DNA from: Haplomitrium mnioides
Taxonomy: Eukaryota; Marchantiophyta; Haplomitriopsida; Calobryales
Assembly (NCBI GenBank): GCA_049999725.1
Contig: JBNGIS010018667.1
Span: 1-23,738, forward strand
Length of the DNA: 23,738 bases
Direction: 5' to 3'
In this document: in pieces, positions 9,889 to 19,514 of the stretch
How positions within the stretch are numbered: position 1 is the stretch's first letter
Layout of the letters: the number at the start of each line of letters is the position of its first letter
Program-made: the position numbers and the translations under genes
The notes under the pieces: model-generated
The model's input: the letters and a program-made list of their open reading frames with translations, nothing else
Told to the model about the DNA's origin: nothing
Databases searched by the model: none

Positions 9889-10543
9889 ATATAGTTGTGG
9901 TAATGAGAGCAAGAAAAAAGGTAGATTGTCTCAAAAAGTTGACAATACTGAAGGGTTAATGAGATTATGTTGTAGAAGTAAGAGGAAGGAGAAGTTATTG
10001 CTAGAGTTGGATTCAAAAATAAGGTTGTTGACAAAGGGTGGAAGAGGAAGATAGATTTGGTGTACGGGTTATGGGTAAAGCTTCTCAAGATTTTCAGCTG
10101 GTTAACGGCGTTACGATAAATTCCCAAGGTGGCTTCGATGGTTGGTAGCTAAAGTAACAAAAAAAAAAAAACAACAACTTATGTGCTGTGTGTGTTTTGT
10201 GCGTGTGAGTAATGTATTTGTTTTTATCCTATTCCGTTATGGATCATGTGTTGGGTAAGTTGAGTAGAGAGGTAATATAGTCAAATGTGGTGAGTATTTG
10301 GGTTTTGCATTTGATCTTTCATAGGCGGTTAGGGGGATTTGCCATACCCTTAGAGTTTGAGAAGGGGTACAAGTTTCTGAAGTGAATGCTTGGGGTGCTC
10401 TAGCCTAAGTGGTGAGCTAAAGACCTAAACTATATTTTGTATTGGTTATATTTCATACATGGAAATAAGTAAAGTGCTATTTCTGGATTTGTGAATGCAT
10501 GTGAGTTCTTTATGTGCATTTATTTGAGTTGCTCCTTCCAAGT
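9889..10543. other. Unassigned DNA between satellite and element 1
   Basis: No supported gene. A frame at about 10022-10065 reads VVDKG.KRK..LV, resembling one left of the array at 4547-4590. There is an A13 run at 10159-10171 followed by GT-rich sequence. The A run could be an old poly(A) tail of a retroposon, but no target duplication was found. Confidence 0.5.
10159..10171 (+). repeat. A13 homopolymer
   Basis: Thirteen A in a row, followed by CAACAACTT and a GT-rich stretch. It may be a relic poly(A) tail or only a simple repeat. Confidence 0.85.
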
Positions 10544-10774
10544 TGTAACATCTAAAATCAGACGCTAGTGAATTATTTCTTTTTTGTTGTGGGTATCAAA
10601 TCCTGAATTGGAAGACCAACCATCAAGCCAACAATCAATAACATGTCCTAAGTCGATCTTGAGGGAACATGAAGCACCATCATGACCCCTTGAGTTTTGG
10701 TGGACCTCTATACCACCACAACCAAGTGTATCCCTAAATAGCTCAATCAATGGGGTACCTTGACTGACCTTACA
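10544..10774 (+). mobile_element. Candidate 5' LTR of Ty3/gypsy element 1
   Basis: The segment starts TGTAACATC, like many plant gypsy LTRs, and ends CTTACA directly before a Met-tRNA-like primer site. The gag frame of element 1 follows about 780 bases on. At 231 bp it is short for a plant gypsy LTR, and no second copy lies in the window to fix its borders, so the left border is a guess; the right border is better supported by the primer site. A minus-strand frame across 10565-10750 has no recognisable domain. Confidence 0.4.
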
Positions 10775-10790
10775 ATGCTATCAAAGTCAG
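10775..10790 (+). promoter_or_regulatory. Putative primer binding site, Met-tRNA type, element 1
   Basis: TGCTATCAAAGTCAG (10776-10790) resembles the plant initiator-Met tRNA complement TGGTATCAGAGCCAG at 12 of 15 positions. It sits immediately after a CTTACA end, as the element 2 site does. The differences are one G-to-C plus two transitions. Confidence 0.5.
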
Positions 10791-11550
10791 AAGCTAGGCC
10801 ATACACTGCAACCTTCTTTGAAGTAAGGCTCCCCCCTAATGCCATGTACCTCAAGACCTAACAATGATGTGATTTGCTGCTTTCCGTTGCCTTTTCTTTC
10901 CTGAATAACTTCTTCTAGTGGCTCCGCTATAGGCCATGATAAGACCTCTACATCTAGTATGTCTTTTGCTGAAATGGCTACAACATGTGATATGACAGTG
11001 GACCACTTCTTACATCGTATGTGGGTGGAGGCCTTTGATACCCTTTGGTGGTTGGCCACATGGATTTCTCTTGACACTCTTAGTTTTGAACACATAGAGC
11101 ATGTTATTAGCCTTTGATCTCTCGAGTAGTTTATTATCCTTCTTCTTCTCAGTTCTCTTTAGTTTTAGTTTCTCTTGGAGTAAAGTACCTTTATATCCTA
11201 TGAACTATCAGGTTTTTTAAGGATCCAGCCTAGTGCTCGTCCATTCCAAATCTAAGGTGTGTTATACCTTTCTCTTTGTCATTTATGTTTGTATTTACAT
11301 GTTGGGTCAGAGGCCGTGGGCTACATGTTTCCTTCATTTTTGTGGCACATCCTTTTTCTAGAGTCTCAGAGTCTAGCACTGAATCTTAGAAGAACACAAC
11401 TGCTTCATTTGATGTATGAAGCGTCCTCCTCCACCTTCTACTCTCTCTTGTACTGATAAACATGTTTATAGGTGTCTACGTCCTCCCCATCCTAGCAAGA
11501 AGATTAGTATATGAGGTTCTTCCTCTCCTTTTCCCAATCTGATCCTAGTC
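10791..11550 (+). other. Leader region of element 1, no gene
   Basis: The stretch lies between the primer site and the gag start. A minus-strand open frame of 102 codons (10787-11095) overlaps the primer site and matches no family I know. 11101-11460 is pyrimidine-rich and also without a domain. I read it as an untranslated leader of element 1. Confidence 0.45.
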
Positions 11551-12072
11551 ATGGCTTTTCAGCCGCCATTGCCTACGAGATATACGTGCGAAAGACTTAG
11601 TGACCAAATGGTGGTTAATCGTGTATATGCTTACACGTATTTGAACCGCTTTCTGGCCTTAGCCGCTGTTACAAAGGATTCTAAGGATCTTCTCAAGCAT
11701 CAATTTCCTGCCACCTTAGATGGTGATGCCATAAGCTAGTATTTCATGGAGGTCACTATCATTGTCTCATGGCGTGATCTTTGTGCAACTTTTTTGGCCC
11801 GTTTTTATCCAACATACCACTTTGACCATGCATGGGATGATCTCTTTTGCATTCAAATGTATGCTGAAGAGTCCATTCAAGACTATAGTAACAGATTCAA
11901 AGTTGCTGCAAGTAAAAGAAAAACTCCATCACTAGCAGAAGACCATATTGAGCTCTTCATAAATGGTCTCCATAATTCAATTCAAGAGCATGTATTGCTC
12001 CAAGATCCACAAACCCTAGACAGAGCCATTCAAGTTGCTACAACATACGAAGATATGCTTTTAAGGCAATAA
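11551..12072 (+). pseudogene. gag: Ty3/gypsy Gag (capsid part), element 1, with an in-frame stop
   Basis: Gag forms the virus-like particle that carries retrotransposon RNA. The frame opens with ATG at 11551 (MAFQPPLPTRY...) and continues to TAA at 12070. It is interrupted by TAG at 11737-11739, at the position where plant Gag proteins usually have Trp before Tyr-Phe (GDAIS-stop-YF). After the stop come W-RDLCATFLARF, FYPTYHFD, YSNRFK and a helical ELFINGL...HVLLQDPQTLDRAI region, typical of the retrotransposon Gag domain. About 174 codons in all, shorter than a full Gag because the nucleocapsid part follows in other frames. The stop fits a TGG-to-TAG transition. Not functional. Confidence 0.85.
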
Positions 12073-13826
12073 TGCTTTGCTTTTGCCTCTTCCTCTTCAC
12101 TTAGTGAGGTGCCCAACATTAGCACCTTGAGTTATGATGCCTCACATGCTGCCTAAACTGCTGCACCAACTCACTCACATCAGAATCTAGCAGTCCCTAC
12201 AAGATCTGAATCCTCGATAGATGCTAACTCATGCCAAGATAAATTTGTTGAGTTTAGACGGAAGTCAGAAATGATCTATCAACTCTTTTTGCTGATCAAA
12301 TGGCAAATATGAAGATGCAAATGGTGCAATCTAGTGCTGGACCTAATACACAATCTCAGCTTGCCAGTGTTTGGTTCACCAAGTGTAATCAACAACACTC
12401 TTCCTTAAGGGCTTGTCCTCTGACCATTTGGTGTGACCTATGTCTCTCTTCAGACTATGAGACTATTGTTTGTTTTATTTGGTGAAGGCTTTGAGTATTG
12501 GAAGCCAAGTCAAGTGCTATTGTTAATATGCTATTGTTCCTTCTCCTACAACAGTGATGGCTTGTTCAACTTTACCTCAATTTATGCCATCAACAAGTCA
12601 AGTTCCCACCCTTGTATACCAGGCTCCTATGGTTGCATAGCCAGCACCATGCCATCAAGAGAGCTACCCACAAGCAGCCATGCAGCAAAGGGAAAATCCC
12701 CCTATGCTCAGTTTAGGCTTCTTATGGGATAGACTTGTTATAACTACCATAGCCTTCATCATCTTTCAAGAGAATGCCCTCACCTTTGTACAAGGCAATA
12801 CTGTCAGAATAAACCTCAACCTATCTACCAACGCCCCAATCAAGCTACCCAAACCAGCAACCTTGAAACAATCGGTTTGAACATCAAGGACCACACTCTA
12901 ATGCTTTGCAACAACCTTAGTATAGACAACATCAGAATTATGAGCCATATCAACATAGCTAGCGTGCTTATCTACAACATAAAGCTAGGTACAATCAAAC
13001 AGACTACCATTAGGCTTTGTAGTATCAGCATCCCAATACCTATACGCAACCAAAATATCAACAACAATAATAATACCAGTCAGCGCCTCAACAAACTCAG
13101 AATTCTGGATCAAGGTACGCCCCTCCGCCACTGCATATCACTCATTACCAAGCGCATCCCAATCAAAATCTTGTAGCTCAGTGAGCTCAGCAACTAGTTT
13201 TGGCACCTGTATGTCAACCTCAACTATTGGGTGCTCTTTAAGCAACTCCAATTCTTCCCCTTCCTTCTACATCAAGTGCATGTCCACCTCAGAATGTCCA
13301 GCAAGTTCAAGTAGTCCCATTAAATGTTACCTTACGATCTGGGGCCCAATTAACCACACCTACTGCACCTCTTTGTTATGAGGAACCACGTGTAGTGCCA
13401 ACCCTTCCCTTGGCTGCCCCACTAGCAAGAGCGCATATGCTCCACTTTTCCAGCTATCCGGTCCCTAACAATGTTTGTGCTAATGTCCCTTACAGGATTC
13501 CAGCACACACCTTAGTGGATCCTACTCCTTCTCCTCATGTTCAATCAAACAAGATTGTTTCCTCTATTGGACCAAGCCATAACGCTCCATCTAAAGCTCT
13601 GTCTCTACCTCCCAAGAGGAATGTAAAAGGGATTCCTATGAGGCGCCATAAGTGCAAGGCTCTTCCCTTGTCCCTGCAGAACATCGCACCATATGATATA
13701 TTTGCAAATGTTGCTCAATAGCAAGCCCACATATCCATTGTCCAACTTTTATGCCTCCATGCACCTTCTCGCAACTCTCTTCGATCCATCATTGTCCGGC
13801 CTCGGCAAAACGCACAAGCCACATGT
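12073..13826 (+). pseudogene. Decayed Gag C-terminus and linker of element 1
   Basis: Between the capsid part of Gag and protease, no frame stays open for long. Plus-strand frames of about 60-110 codons overlap in different registers (12300-12485, 12433-12732, 12877-13176, 13395-13721), as expected for a frameshifted Gln/Pro/Ser-rich linker. At 12372-12416 a frame reads FTKC...H...AC, with C-x9-C spacing like a zinc knuckle that has lost its first Cys (now Phe) and whose His is one position off. I take it as a possible relic nucleocapsid knuckle. I cannot assign the remainder. Confidence 0.5.
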
Positions 13827-13893
13827 TTGGTGAAGGCTAGCAAGCCCAAGGCATCTAGATGCCTCACAACTTTTGAGTTTCCAATCCATGACC

Positions 13894-13925
<32 letters not shown>

Positions 13926-14444
13926 CCTTCCATTCCTCTCAGTCTAATCTCGGATCTTCCTCCAGTTGCAGAGCTGCCTGCTGAAGAAGATTCCTTATCA
14001 GTACTCCATATGGTCTTCTTATATGACCTTGGGACACCAACAATTGTTGTCCTTATAGATGGAATAATGATTCCTATGGCACACTTGGACACTGGTTTTG
14101 TTGTCAACATCATGACAAAAGATACCATGAGCTCAATTGCATATCCAACAAGTGCCTTACAAAAATCATCTCTTGTTCTTCGCCTAGCTAATGGCAATGA
14201 TGTTTTGCTCCTTGGAGTTCTCAGAAATGTGCTCACTCTCTTTGCGGACTAGGAATACTTGGTTCATTATCTAGTCTTACACATCATGCAAAGAAATTAA
14301 TACCCCTTACTCCTTGGGCATCCATGGCTTAAAAAAAGCCATGCACAATTGGATGGAATGTTGACCATTGGACCTCTAGGACAGAGAGTTGTTCTCTCAA
14401 TGTATACACATACCTTGTCTCCATCCCCTCAATCTTTGGAGAAA
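13827..14444 (+). pseudogene. Retropepsin (aspartic protease), element 1, two in-frame stops
   Basis: The protease cuts the Gag-Pol polyprotein. A Ser-rich stretch from the TTC repeat is followed by VLIDG...IPMAHLDTGFVVNIM. The catalytic Asp-Thr-Gly is at 14088-14096, intact. The frame has TAG at 14250-14252 and TAA at 14298-14300, then resumes with LGHPWLKK (14313-14336), the usual C-terminal GxxWL element of plant gypsy proteases, and stops at 14445. The 5' limit is arbitrary; no ATG fits and the domain was part of a polyprotein. The active-site triad is present but the protein cannot be made whole. Confidence 0.85.
13894..13926 (+). repeat. (TTC)n microsatellite inside the protease frame
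   Basis: Imperfect TTC repeats encode a run of about ten Ser just upstream of the protease fold. Confidence 0.9.
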
Positions 14445-14447
14445 TAG

Positions 14448-15589
14448 TTACAGATTTATCTCTGGTGGATACAGCCTCTCCATTCTTGGTTCCAAAAAAT
14501 AAAAATAATAATCTTGATCCTTTCAATAGTCTCTTTCTTATATGCAACTTTTTGGAAGTGCAACTTAAAGACTTACTAGTTCTCTTAGCAGCACATAAAA
14601 GTCTTAAAGTCTATGAGGGAATTTTTGAGGCCCAAGAATTGGCCTTTTTGCAACTTATACATAAGTATATTGATGTTTTTGCTTGGGAGTATAATGAGAT
14701 GACAAGAATCCCAACATCTGTATATTAGAATCACATCATTCTTAGACTAGATGCTCATCATATACAAAAGTGTTCTTACAAGCTCAATCCAAAATACACA
14801 GAGCTGGTTCAAAAAGACATCATGAAAATGTTAAATGCAAGTATTATATCCCACGTAGGACTCACAGATTGGGTTTTACCCATTGTGGTAGTTCCCAAAC
14901 TTGATGGATCAGTAAGAGTATGTGGCAATTTGAAGCCCTTTAATACGGCCACTATACTTGAACACTTTGCTATCCCATTCATTGACACAATTCTAGATAA
15001 CGTGGCTGGAAAACATTATTATAGTTTTCTGGATGGTTTTTCCTGTTATAATCAAATTGAAATCCATCATGATTCCAAACATCTCACTACTATTGCTAAG
15101 TCTTGGGGGTGTTACTCCAACAACAAATTGGTTTTTGGCCATTGCAATGCTCCAAACGCATTCCAGTGGATCATGCTCATGGCATTTGAGTCCCTTCTTT
15201 AGGGATCAAAAAAGTGTCTTGAGATTTATTTGAATGATTTCACGGTGTACAACACCGCAGACCAACATTCACTTGTTGTTGTACATATGACATATCTTTA
15301 AATCCTAAGAAGTGTAAATTCTTACCGCCAATAGGTGTACTTTTATGGCATATCGTCTCTAAAAAAGGTCTGCACCTAGATCCAGCAAAGGTGGCCATTA
15401 TCCTCTCACTTCTCCCGACGACCACGGTCAAGCAATTACAACATTTTTTTGGGAGAATCAATCTATTATAGAAGATATTGCTTAAACTATACCAAGATAC
15501 TTGCTCCACTATATCAGCTGACAAAGCATATAGTTCCCTTTGTCTAGACTGAGGATTGCCAACATGCCTTTCAAGCCTTAAAGGATGTC
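14448..15589 (+). pseudogene. Reverse transcriptase, element 1, stops and frameshifts
   Basis: RT copies the element RNA into cDNA. The pre-RT block FAWEYNEM (near 14680-14703) is followed by TAG at 14726-14728. The palm runs from 14822: WVLPIVVVPKLDGS, RVCGNLKPFN, IPFIDTILDNVAGKHYYSFLDGFSCYNQ (first catalytic Asp in FLDGF), then NAPNAFQ. TAG at 15200-15202 follows. The YxDD box reads YLND (15227-15238), so one of the two catalytic Asp is Asn. A frameshift before 15295 leads to SLNPKKCKF and the thumb, the frame returns near 15475, and TAG at 15545-15547 sits where Trp is usual. The YSFLDGFSGYNQ-type block suggests a non-chromovirus lineage (Tat/Athila-like); that placement is an inference. 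Confidence 0.9.
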
Positions 15590-15910
15590 TTGGCTTCTTT
15601 GCCTTTCCTAGCTTCTATGGACTGGTCTCTTCTTTTTCTAGTGATGGTGGACACTTCTTCTATTACAACGGGTGCAGTACTGGCCCAAATTCAGAATGGC
15701 AAAGAATGTCTTATTTATTATGCTAGATGTCAGCTTAGCATGGCTGAGAAAAATTATAATGTCATTGAGCGAGAGGCCCTTAGACTCATCCATGTAGTCC
15801 AAAAATTTTGGTGTCACCTTCTAGGTTTTCCTTTCACTTTTGTTGTAGATCATGACTACTTAAAGTACATTATTAACAAGCATAATCTTACTGGCCATCT
15901 AAGAGTTTAA
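15590..15910 (+). pseudogene. RNase H domain, element 1
   Basis: RNase H removes RNA from the RNA:DNA hybrid. The frame is the same register as the RT palm at 14822. It begins at the end of the RT connection (DWSLLFLVMVDTSS, with the first catalytic Asp in MVDTSS), then GAVLAQIQ, IYYARCQLSMAEKNY, IEREAL (catalytic Glu) and FVVDHDYLKY (catalytic Asp). It ends at TAA 15908-15910, after LTGHLRV, where the domain is nearly complete. No in-frame stop occurs within it, so this is one of the better-kept parts of element 1. Confidence 0.9.
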
Positions 15911-16253
15911 TTTTCAACTATATGTTTGACCATATACTAAGCATATGAATTATGATCTCTTATCCCGTGTTCATGGAAATTCTAAGTCCGACTCCTTGGA
16001 TGATACTTTTCCAAACTTATGGGTTTCTCACATATCTACTTTGCTTACTACACAGGGTAGCCTTGATCTACCTTACAAGCAATTGGTTGCTAATCTTTAG
16101 TACAACCATATGATTTCTTACCTCACAAGTGGCACTCTTCTTTTGCATGTCAAGTCTGATTAATGGCAGGCTTTCACAAGATCGTCTGCTCTTTACACTA
16201 TTCTTTCAGGTATTTTATGTAGAATGGGTGTGGGTGGAGTCTTGAGAAGATGT
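15911..16253 (+). pseudogene. RNase H to integrase connection, element 1
   Basis: Low-conservation linker of pol with stops in all frames. Fragments such as LLSRVHGNSKSD (near 15958-15993) and LVANL-stop-YNHMISYL (near 16084-16122) fit the polyprotein register. No other gene is seen. Confidence 0.55.
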
Positions 16254-16898
16254 CTAGTACCATCACAAACCATACAGGTTTTATAGGGCTACCACACCTC
16301 TATGTGTGGAGGATATTTTACAAGCAAGACCACTGCCAGAAAAGTACTATGCTCTAGTTACTAGTGGCCGACCTTATTTGCAAATTCACACAAATTTTCT
16401 TGCATATGTAATGCATACCAGCAAATAAGGAAGCTTACACATGATTTGAAGATGCCATTAGTGCCTATTTTGCCACTATTTGCTTTTGAGAAATGGGGTC
16501 TAGACTTCATCGGTCTCAATACCCTACCATCTCGCTCAAGACGAAGCCAGTATATCTTGGAAGCAACTGATTATGCTACAAAGTGGGCGGAAGCTATCGC
16601 GCTTCCTACATATAATGCAATATCATTTGCCTCATTTTTATATTCTCAAGTTTCAACCAGATATGGCTGTCTTTTAGACCTTGTTAGTGATCATGACACA
16701 CATTTTCTGAATGAGGTCATTGAAGCCTTCACAACCTTGTACTTAATACGCCATCATACATCTTCTCCATACCATCCTCAAGCAAGTGGTCAGGCTGAGA
16801 GTACCAAAAAAATTTAGAAAGCCATACTGACCAAAACTGTATCTCATCACATATTTGATTAGGATGAACATTTACCTACGACCTTATAGGCCTATCGT
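16254..16898 (+). pseudogene. Integrase, element 1, cut by insertion of element 2
   Basis: Integrase joins cDNA to the host chromosome. A decayed zinc-binding region comes first (YHTSMCGGYF, then TAG inside the usual YYW, then WPTLF and a Cys-rich CICNAYQ, about 16290-16425). The core from 16446 to 16814 is open and keeps the DDE triad: Asp at 16503 (WGLDFIGL), Asp at 16689 (VSDHDTHF) and Glu at 16797 (SGQAES), with 35 residues between the second Asp and the Glu. TAG at 16815-16817 follows. LPTTL and AYR can still be read up to 16897, where the LTR of element 2 begins. The C-terminal part of the domain is absent from the window. Confidence 0.9.
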
Positions 16899-17470
16899 TG
16901 TGACGATCACTAACTTTAGTAAGCAACAACTAAAAATAGAAGCACGATATAGAGTCAACTATGTCTAGAAAGCTATTACTAAGTTAGAGTATGAAAAAGT
17001 GAGTGCTATTCTAGAGAGAGTGACACGTGGCAAGAGGACAGAAAGTCAACGAATTAAAGTGAAAGGGAAAGTCTAGAAAGACTACTTTAGAAGAGGATAA
17101 GAACATGTAGCAAGTAGAGAATTAAAGTAAACAGAAAGTTCTAAGATAAATACACTTGGCCGAAGAAGAACTAAAGAGAAATATAAGGTTCTAAAGATAA
17201 GGATATGTGGCAAAAGGAGAATAAAAGTAAAAGGTGGTCCAATCAATGAGAGAAGAAAAAAGATGGTCAAATTAGAGGAGGATAGAGATTGAACCAATGG
17301 AGTTCTGCTACCTAAATAAGCAAAGTGCTTTTCAATTAGTATATAAAGAAGGGAAAGTGCCTTGTTGGGCATCTCTTACCTTGTAGGGTTTTGAATTTCT
17401 TTATGTGTTACTCTTGTATGTGTTGTGTTTGTGCTAATTTTTGTGTAAGATGTATGTGTTTAGTGTTACA
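16899..17470 (+). mobile_element. 5' LTR of Ty3/gypsy element 2
   Basis: It begins TGTGACGATCACTAAC and ends AGTGTTACA, 572 bp. A second copy of the family lies at 21411-21979, so both borders are supported by comparison. A Met-type primer site follows, which makes this the 5' LTR. It contains ~50-bp repeats with G-box-like cores (17023, 17103, 17152, 17203), of which only the first is intact, plus CCAAT and TATA motifs near 17294 and 17340. It interrupts the element 1 integrase frame. Confidence 0.92.
17294..17348 (+). promoter_or_regulatory. CCAAT and TATA motifs of the element 2 LTR
   Basis: CCAAT at 17294-17298 and TATATAAAG at 17340-17348 are 46 bases apart. The solo LTR has CCAAT at 21793 and TATATAAAG at 21839, the same 46-base spacing. 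A pol II core promoter is the likely role; transcription would start some 30 bases downstream, inferred only from position. Confidence 0.7.
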
Positions 17471-17471
17471 A

Positions 17472-17488
17472 TGGTGTCAAAGCTTGGT
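17472..17488 (+). promoter_or_regulatory. Primer binding site, initiator Met-tRNA type, element 2
   Basis: TGGTGTCAAAGCTTGGT lies one base after the LTR end. It matches the plant initiator-Met tRNA complement TGGTATCAGAGCCAGGT at 13 of 17 positions, and all four differences could be decay. It would prime minus-strand DNA synthesis. Confidence 0.8.
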
Positions 17489-18130
17489 CTTCTCTAAAGA
17501 AGTGTGGATTACTCTTCTTTGGAGAAGCACTAAAGACCTCTTAGAGCAATGGAATCTCCACTTTGCATGAACTCCAAGAGAGTTAAGCTTTCAAGTTTTT
17601 ATGAATAAAGGATAGCGGATATCCTATCCTTTATAAATGAAGATAAGAAGTTTGACTTGATGCCATAATAGCTAATGGATAGAGAAGCATTTGTACCTCA
17701 TAGAATTCCTCTATTGAATCCTTTTAATATTTGTGTGTTTAACATTTATGAATATTTCTTTTGTCAAATTTTAGTGTATAATTTTGGAGATGATTTTATA
17801 GTTTTTGTAATGGAATCAAGAGAACTCGTTATTTTACCTGTAGTAAATTATAGTGTGACATGGGAGTGTTTTGTTTATGTTTTGTGATAGATAGAAAATG
17901 GATTTGAACCAAGCTCATTTAGAAGAGTTCAACTCCAAGTGTCATATTTCTATTCGAATAACGTCCAAACAAACGCAACGAGATTTTCTTATTTGTAAGT
18001 TTGGAGAGAGGTTTTGTGATTCAGTGTTTGCCTCAACTAAACCTTTTATTTTACCTATTCTACATAATTGAAATATGTGTATATTTGTTTTTGTATAAGT
18101 TGCTTTTAGCTAAGTTGTGACAGAAAAAGC
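17489..18130 (+). other. Leader of element 2 with a strong hairpin
   Basis: AT-rich untranslated region between the primer site and the gag ATG. It holds a perfect 11-bp inverted repeat at 17605-17634. The 70-codon frame at 17675-17887 is not recognisable and starts from an arbitrary codon. Confidence 0.6.
17605..17634 (+). repeat. Perfect 11-bp inverted repeat in element 2 leader
   Basis: ATAAAGGATAG (17605-17615) and CTATCCTTTAT (17624-17634) flank an 8-base loop, with GGATATCC inside. The position, between primer site and gag, is where LTR elements often keep packaging or dimerisation signals; that role is an inference. Confidence 0.7.
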
Positions 18131-19099
18131 ATGGAGGCAAACTCTAGCAATTTGGAAGAAGGAGCTTGGATGATGGCAAAGTTGGAAGAGCTTCAAGTAG
18201 CTCTTATAGCAAGTCAACAACAAACAAACATGCTGATGGGAGAAATGGTGAAAATACGACTACAACAAGAGAATGGAGAATGAAGTCAAGAAACATTACT
18301 ACAAAAGATGAGCAATTCGTGTAAAGTAGAGCCCTACAAAGGAAGTCCCATGGTTGGTGTTGTAGAAGTGTAGGTTTATTGAATGGAGATTCATATGTCA
18401 TATTATCTGCATGCCTCAGATTTGGAGAAAGAATTATTTGCAAGATCTTTTTTAACTGAATATGCATCTATTTGGCTACAAAAATGGGAGCATAAAAAAA
18501 ATGCATGAGGAGAATGACTATTGTGGAGCACTCTAAAGATGGTTTACTACAAATTTTCAAAGTCATAGACTCTATTTTAATTGCAAGAACCAAGCTTTGG
18601 GAGTTAGGAGCAACAAGGAAGTGTTGCAAAGTACACTGAGAAATTTCGAAGCTTACAAGCTCAAATTGAAGATATGAGTCTAACCAAGGCCCTTGACAAA
18701 TTTCTACAAGGATTAAAGAGAAAGATTCAAGGGAAAGTCATGATGCGCAACCCAAAAGATGTAAATAAAGCCATATCGCTTGTTGAGAGAATTGAAGAAA
18801 CACTAGAGATTGTGTAAATAGAAGGGAATTACAGCCCCACACCTATGGAGTTGGGAAATATGAGAAGGAGAGACTTCAATCACCCAAATCACCAACAAAA
18901 AGAGCCACAAAATGCTATAGATAGGAGGATGGAAGAGAGGTAAAAAACTAGAACATGCTACAATTGTGGACAGATAGGACACATTGCACCGAATTGTAGA
19001 GCGATATGACACAATCAAGGGTGAGTGTTTTGATGACCTATTCATAATATCAACAATGAAGGAGACCAAGAATATCAAGGAAACGATGGGCATGAGTAA
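18131..19099 (+). pseudogene. gag: Ty3/gypsy Gag with CCHC zinc knuckle, element 2, broken
   Basis: ATG at 18131 starts a 50-codon frame rich in Glu and Gln, likely coiled-coil, ending at TGA 18281-18283. Gag similarity resumes in other registers: LEKELFARSFLTEYASIWLQKW (near 18419-18484), then AKYTEKFRSLQAQI and FLQGLKRKIQGKV (18620-18740) and NPKDVNKAISLVERIEE. The nucleocapsid knuckle CYNCGQIGHIAPNC is intact at 18956-18997 (C-x2-C-x4-H-x4-C). Stops occur at 18281 and before the knuckle (TAA at 18942). The product would have bound and packaged element RNA. Now a pseudogene. Confidence 0.88.
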
Positions 19100-19163
19100 A
19101 AAGACCTTGTGATTTTGTTGGAATGAAGAAGAAAGACGAGAGGAAAAGTCGACAAAATCAAAT

Positions 19164-19514
19164 ATGTCATGTAGAAAAAAAAAGAAAAAAGAAAAAAAAA
19201 GAGGACTAATTCTGGTTGATAGGTGGATGGAAGGATCTCCAATAAGGGTTTTAGTAGATTCTAGAGAAGAAGAAAATTATTTATCATTTGCAATAACACT
19301 AAAGTTGAAGTTATCCATTGAGAAAGAAGAGCACAAAGTAGTTGAAATGGCAAATGAACAAAGCAAAACAATTCGAAGATTGTCTCAAAGTATATCTTTA
19401 CATATGAGCAACTATAAAGAAGAGCTCGAATGGAAGATCACAACATTAGCAATATATGATGTCATTTTAGGAATGAAGTCATTGAGAAGACATAACTCGC
19501 AAGTGGATTGGTGA
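19164..19514 (+). pseudogene. Retropepsin (aspartic protease), element 2, active site mutated
   Basis: The frame shows PIRVLVDSREEENYLSF, where plant gypsy proteases have D-S-G: the Gly is Arg here (DSR, 19257-19265), a GGA-to-AGA transition. The end of the fold, YDVILGMKSLRRHNSQVDW, is well kept (19458-19511). A frameshift at about 19510 throws the frame to TGA, and the protein continues in the register starting at 19508 (VKEGIHS...) to 19711. With the active-site Gly lost, it would be inactive even if read through. Confidence 0.87.

Noticed and set aside
10565-11095. Minus-strand frames of 61 and 102 codons next to the element 1 primer site
   Set aside because: No recognisable domain, and they overlap the putative LTR and primer site of a plus-strand element; chance frames are more likely.
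13715-14236. 173-codon minus-strand frame
   Set aside because: It is the antisense shadow of the element 1 protease; its Glu run is the reverse of the TTC repeat.
14321-14344. CATGGCTT/AAGCCATG inverted repeat around an A run
   Set aside because: It falls within the HPWLKK coding stretch of the protease and is explained by coding sequence plus chance.
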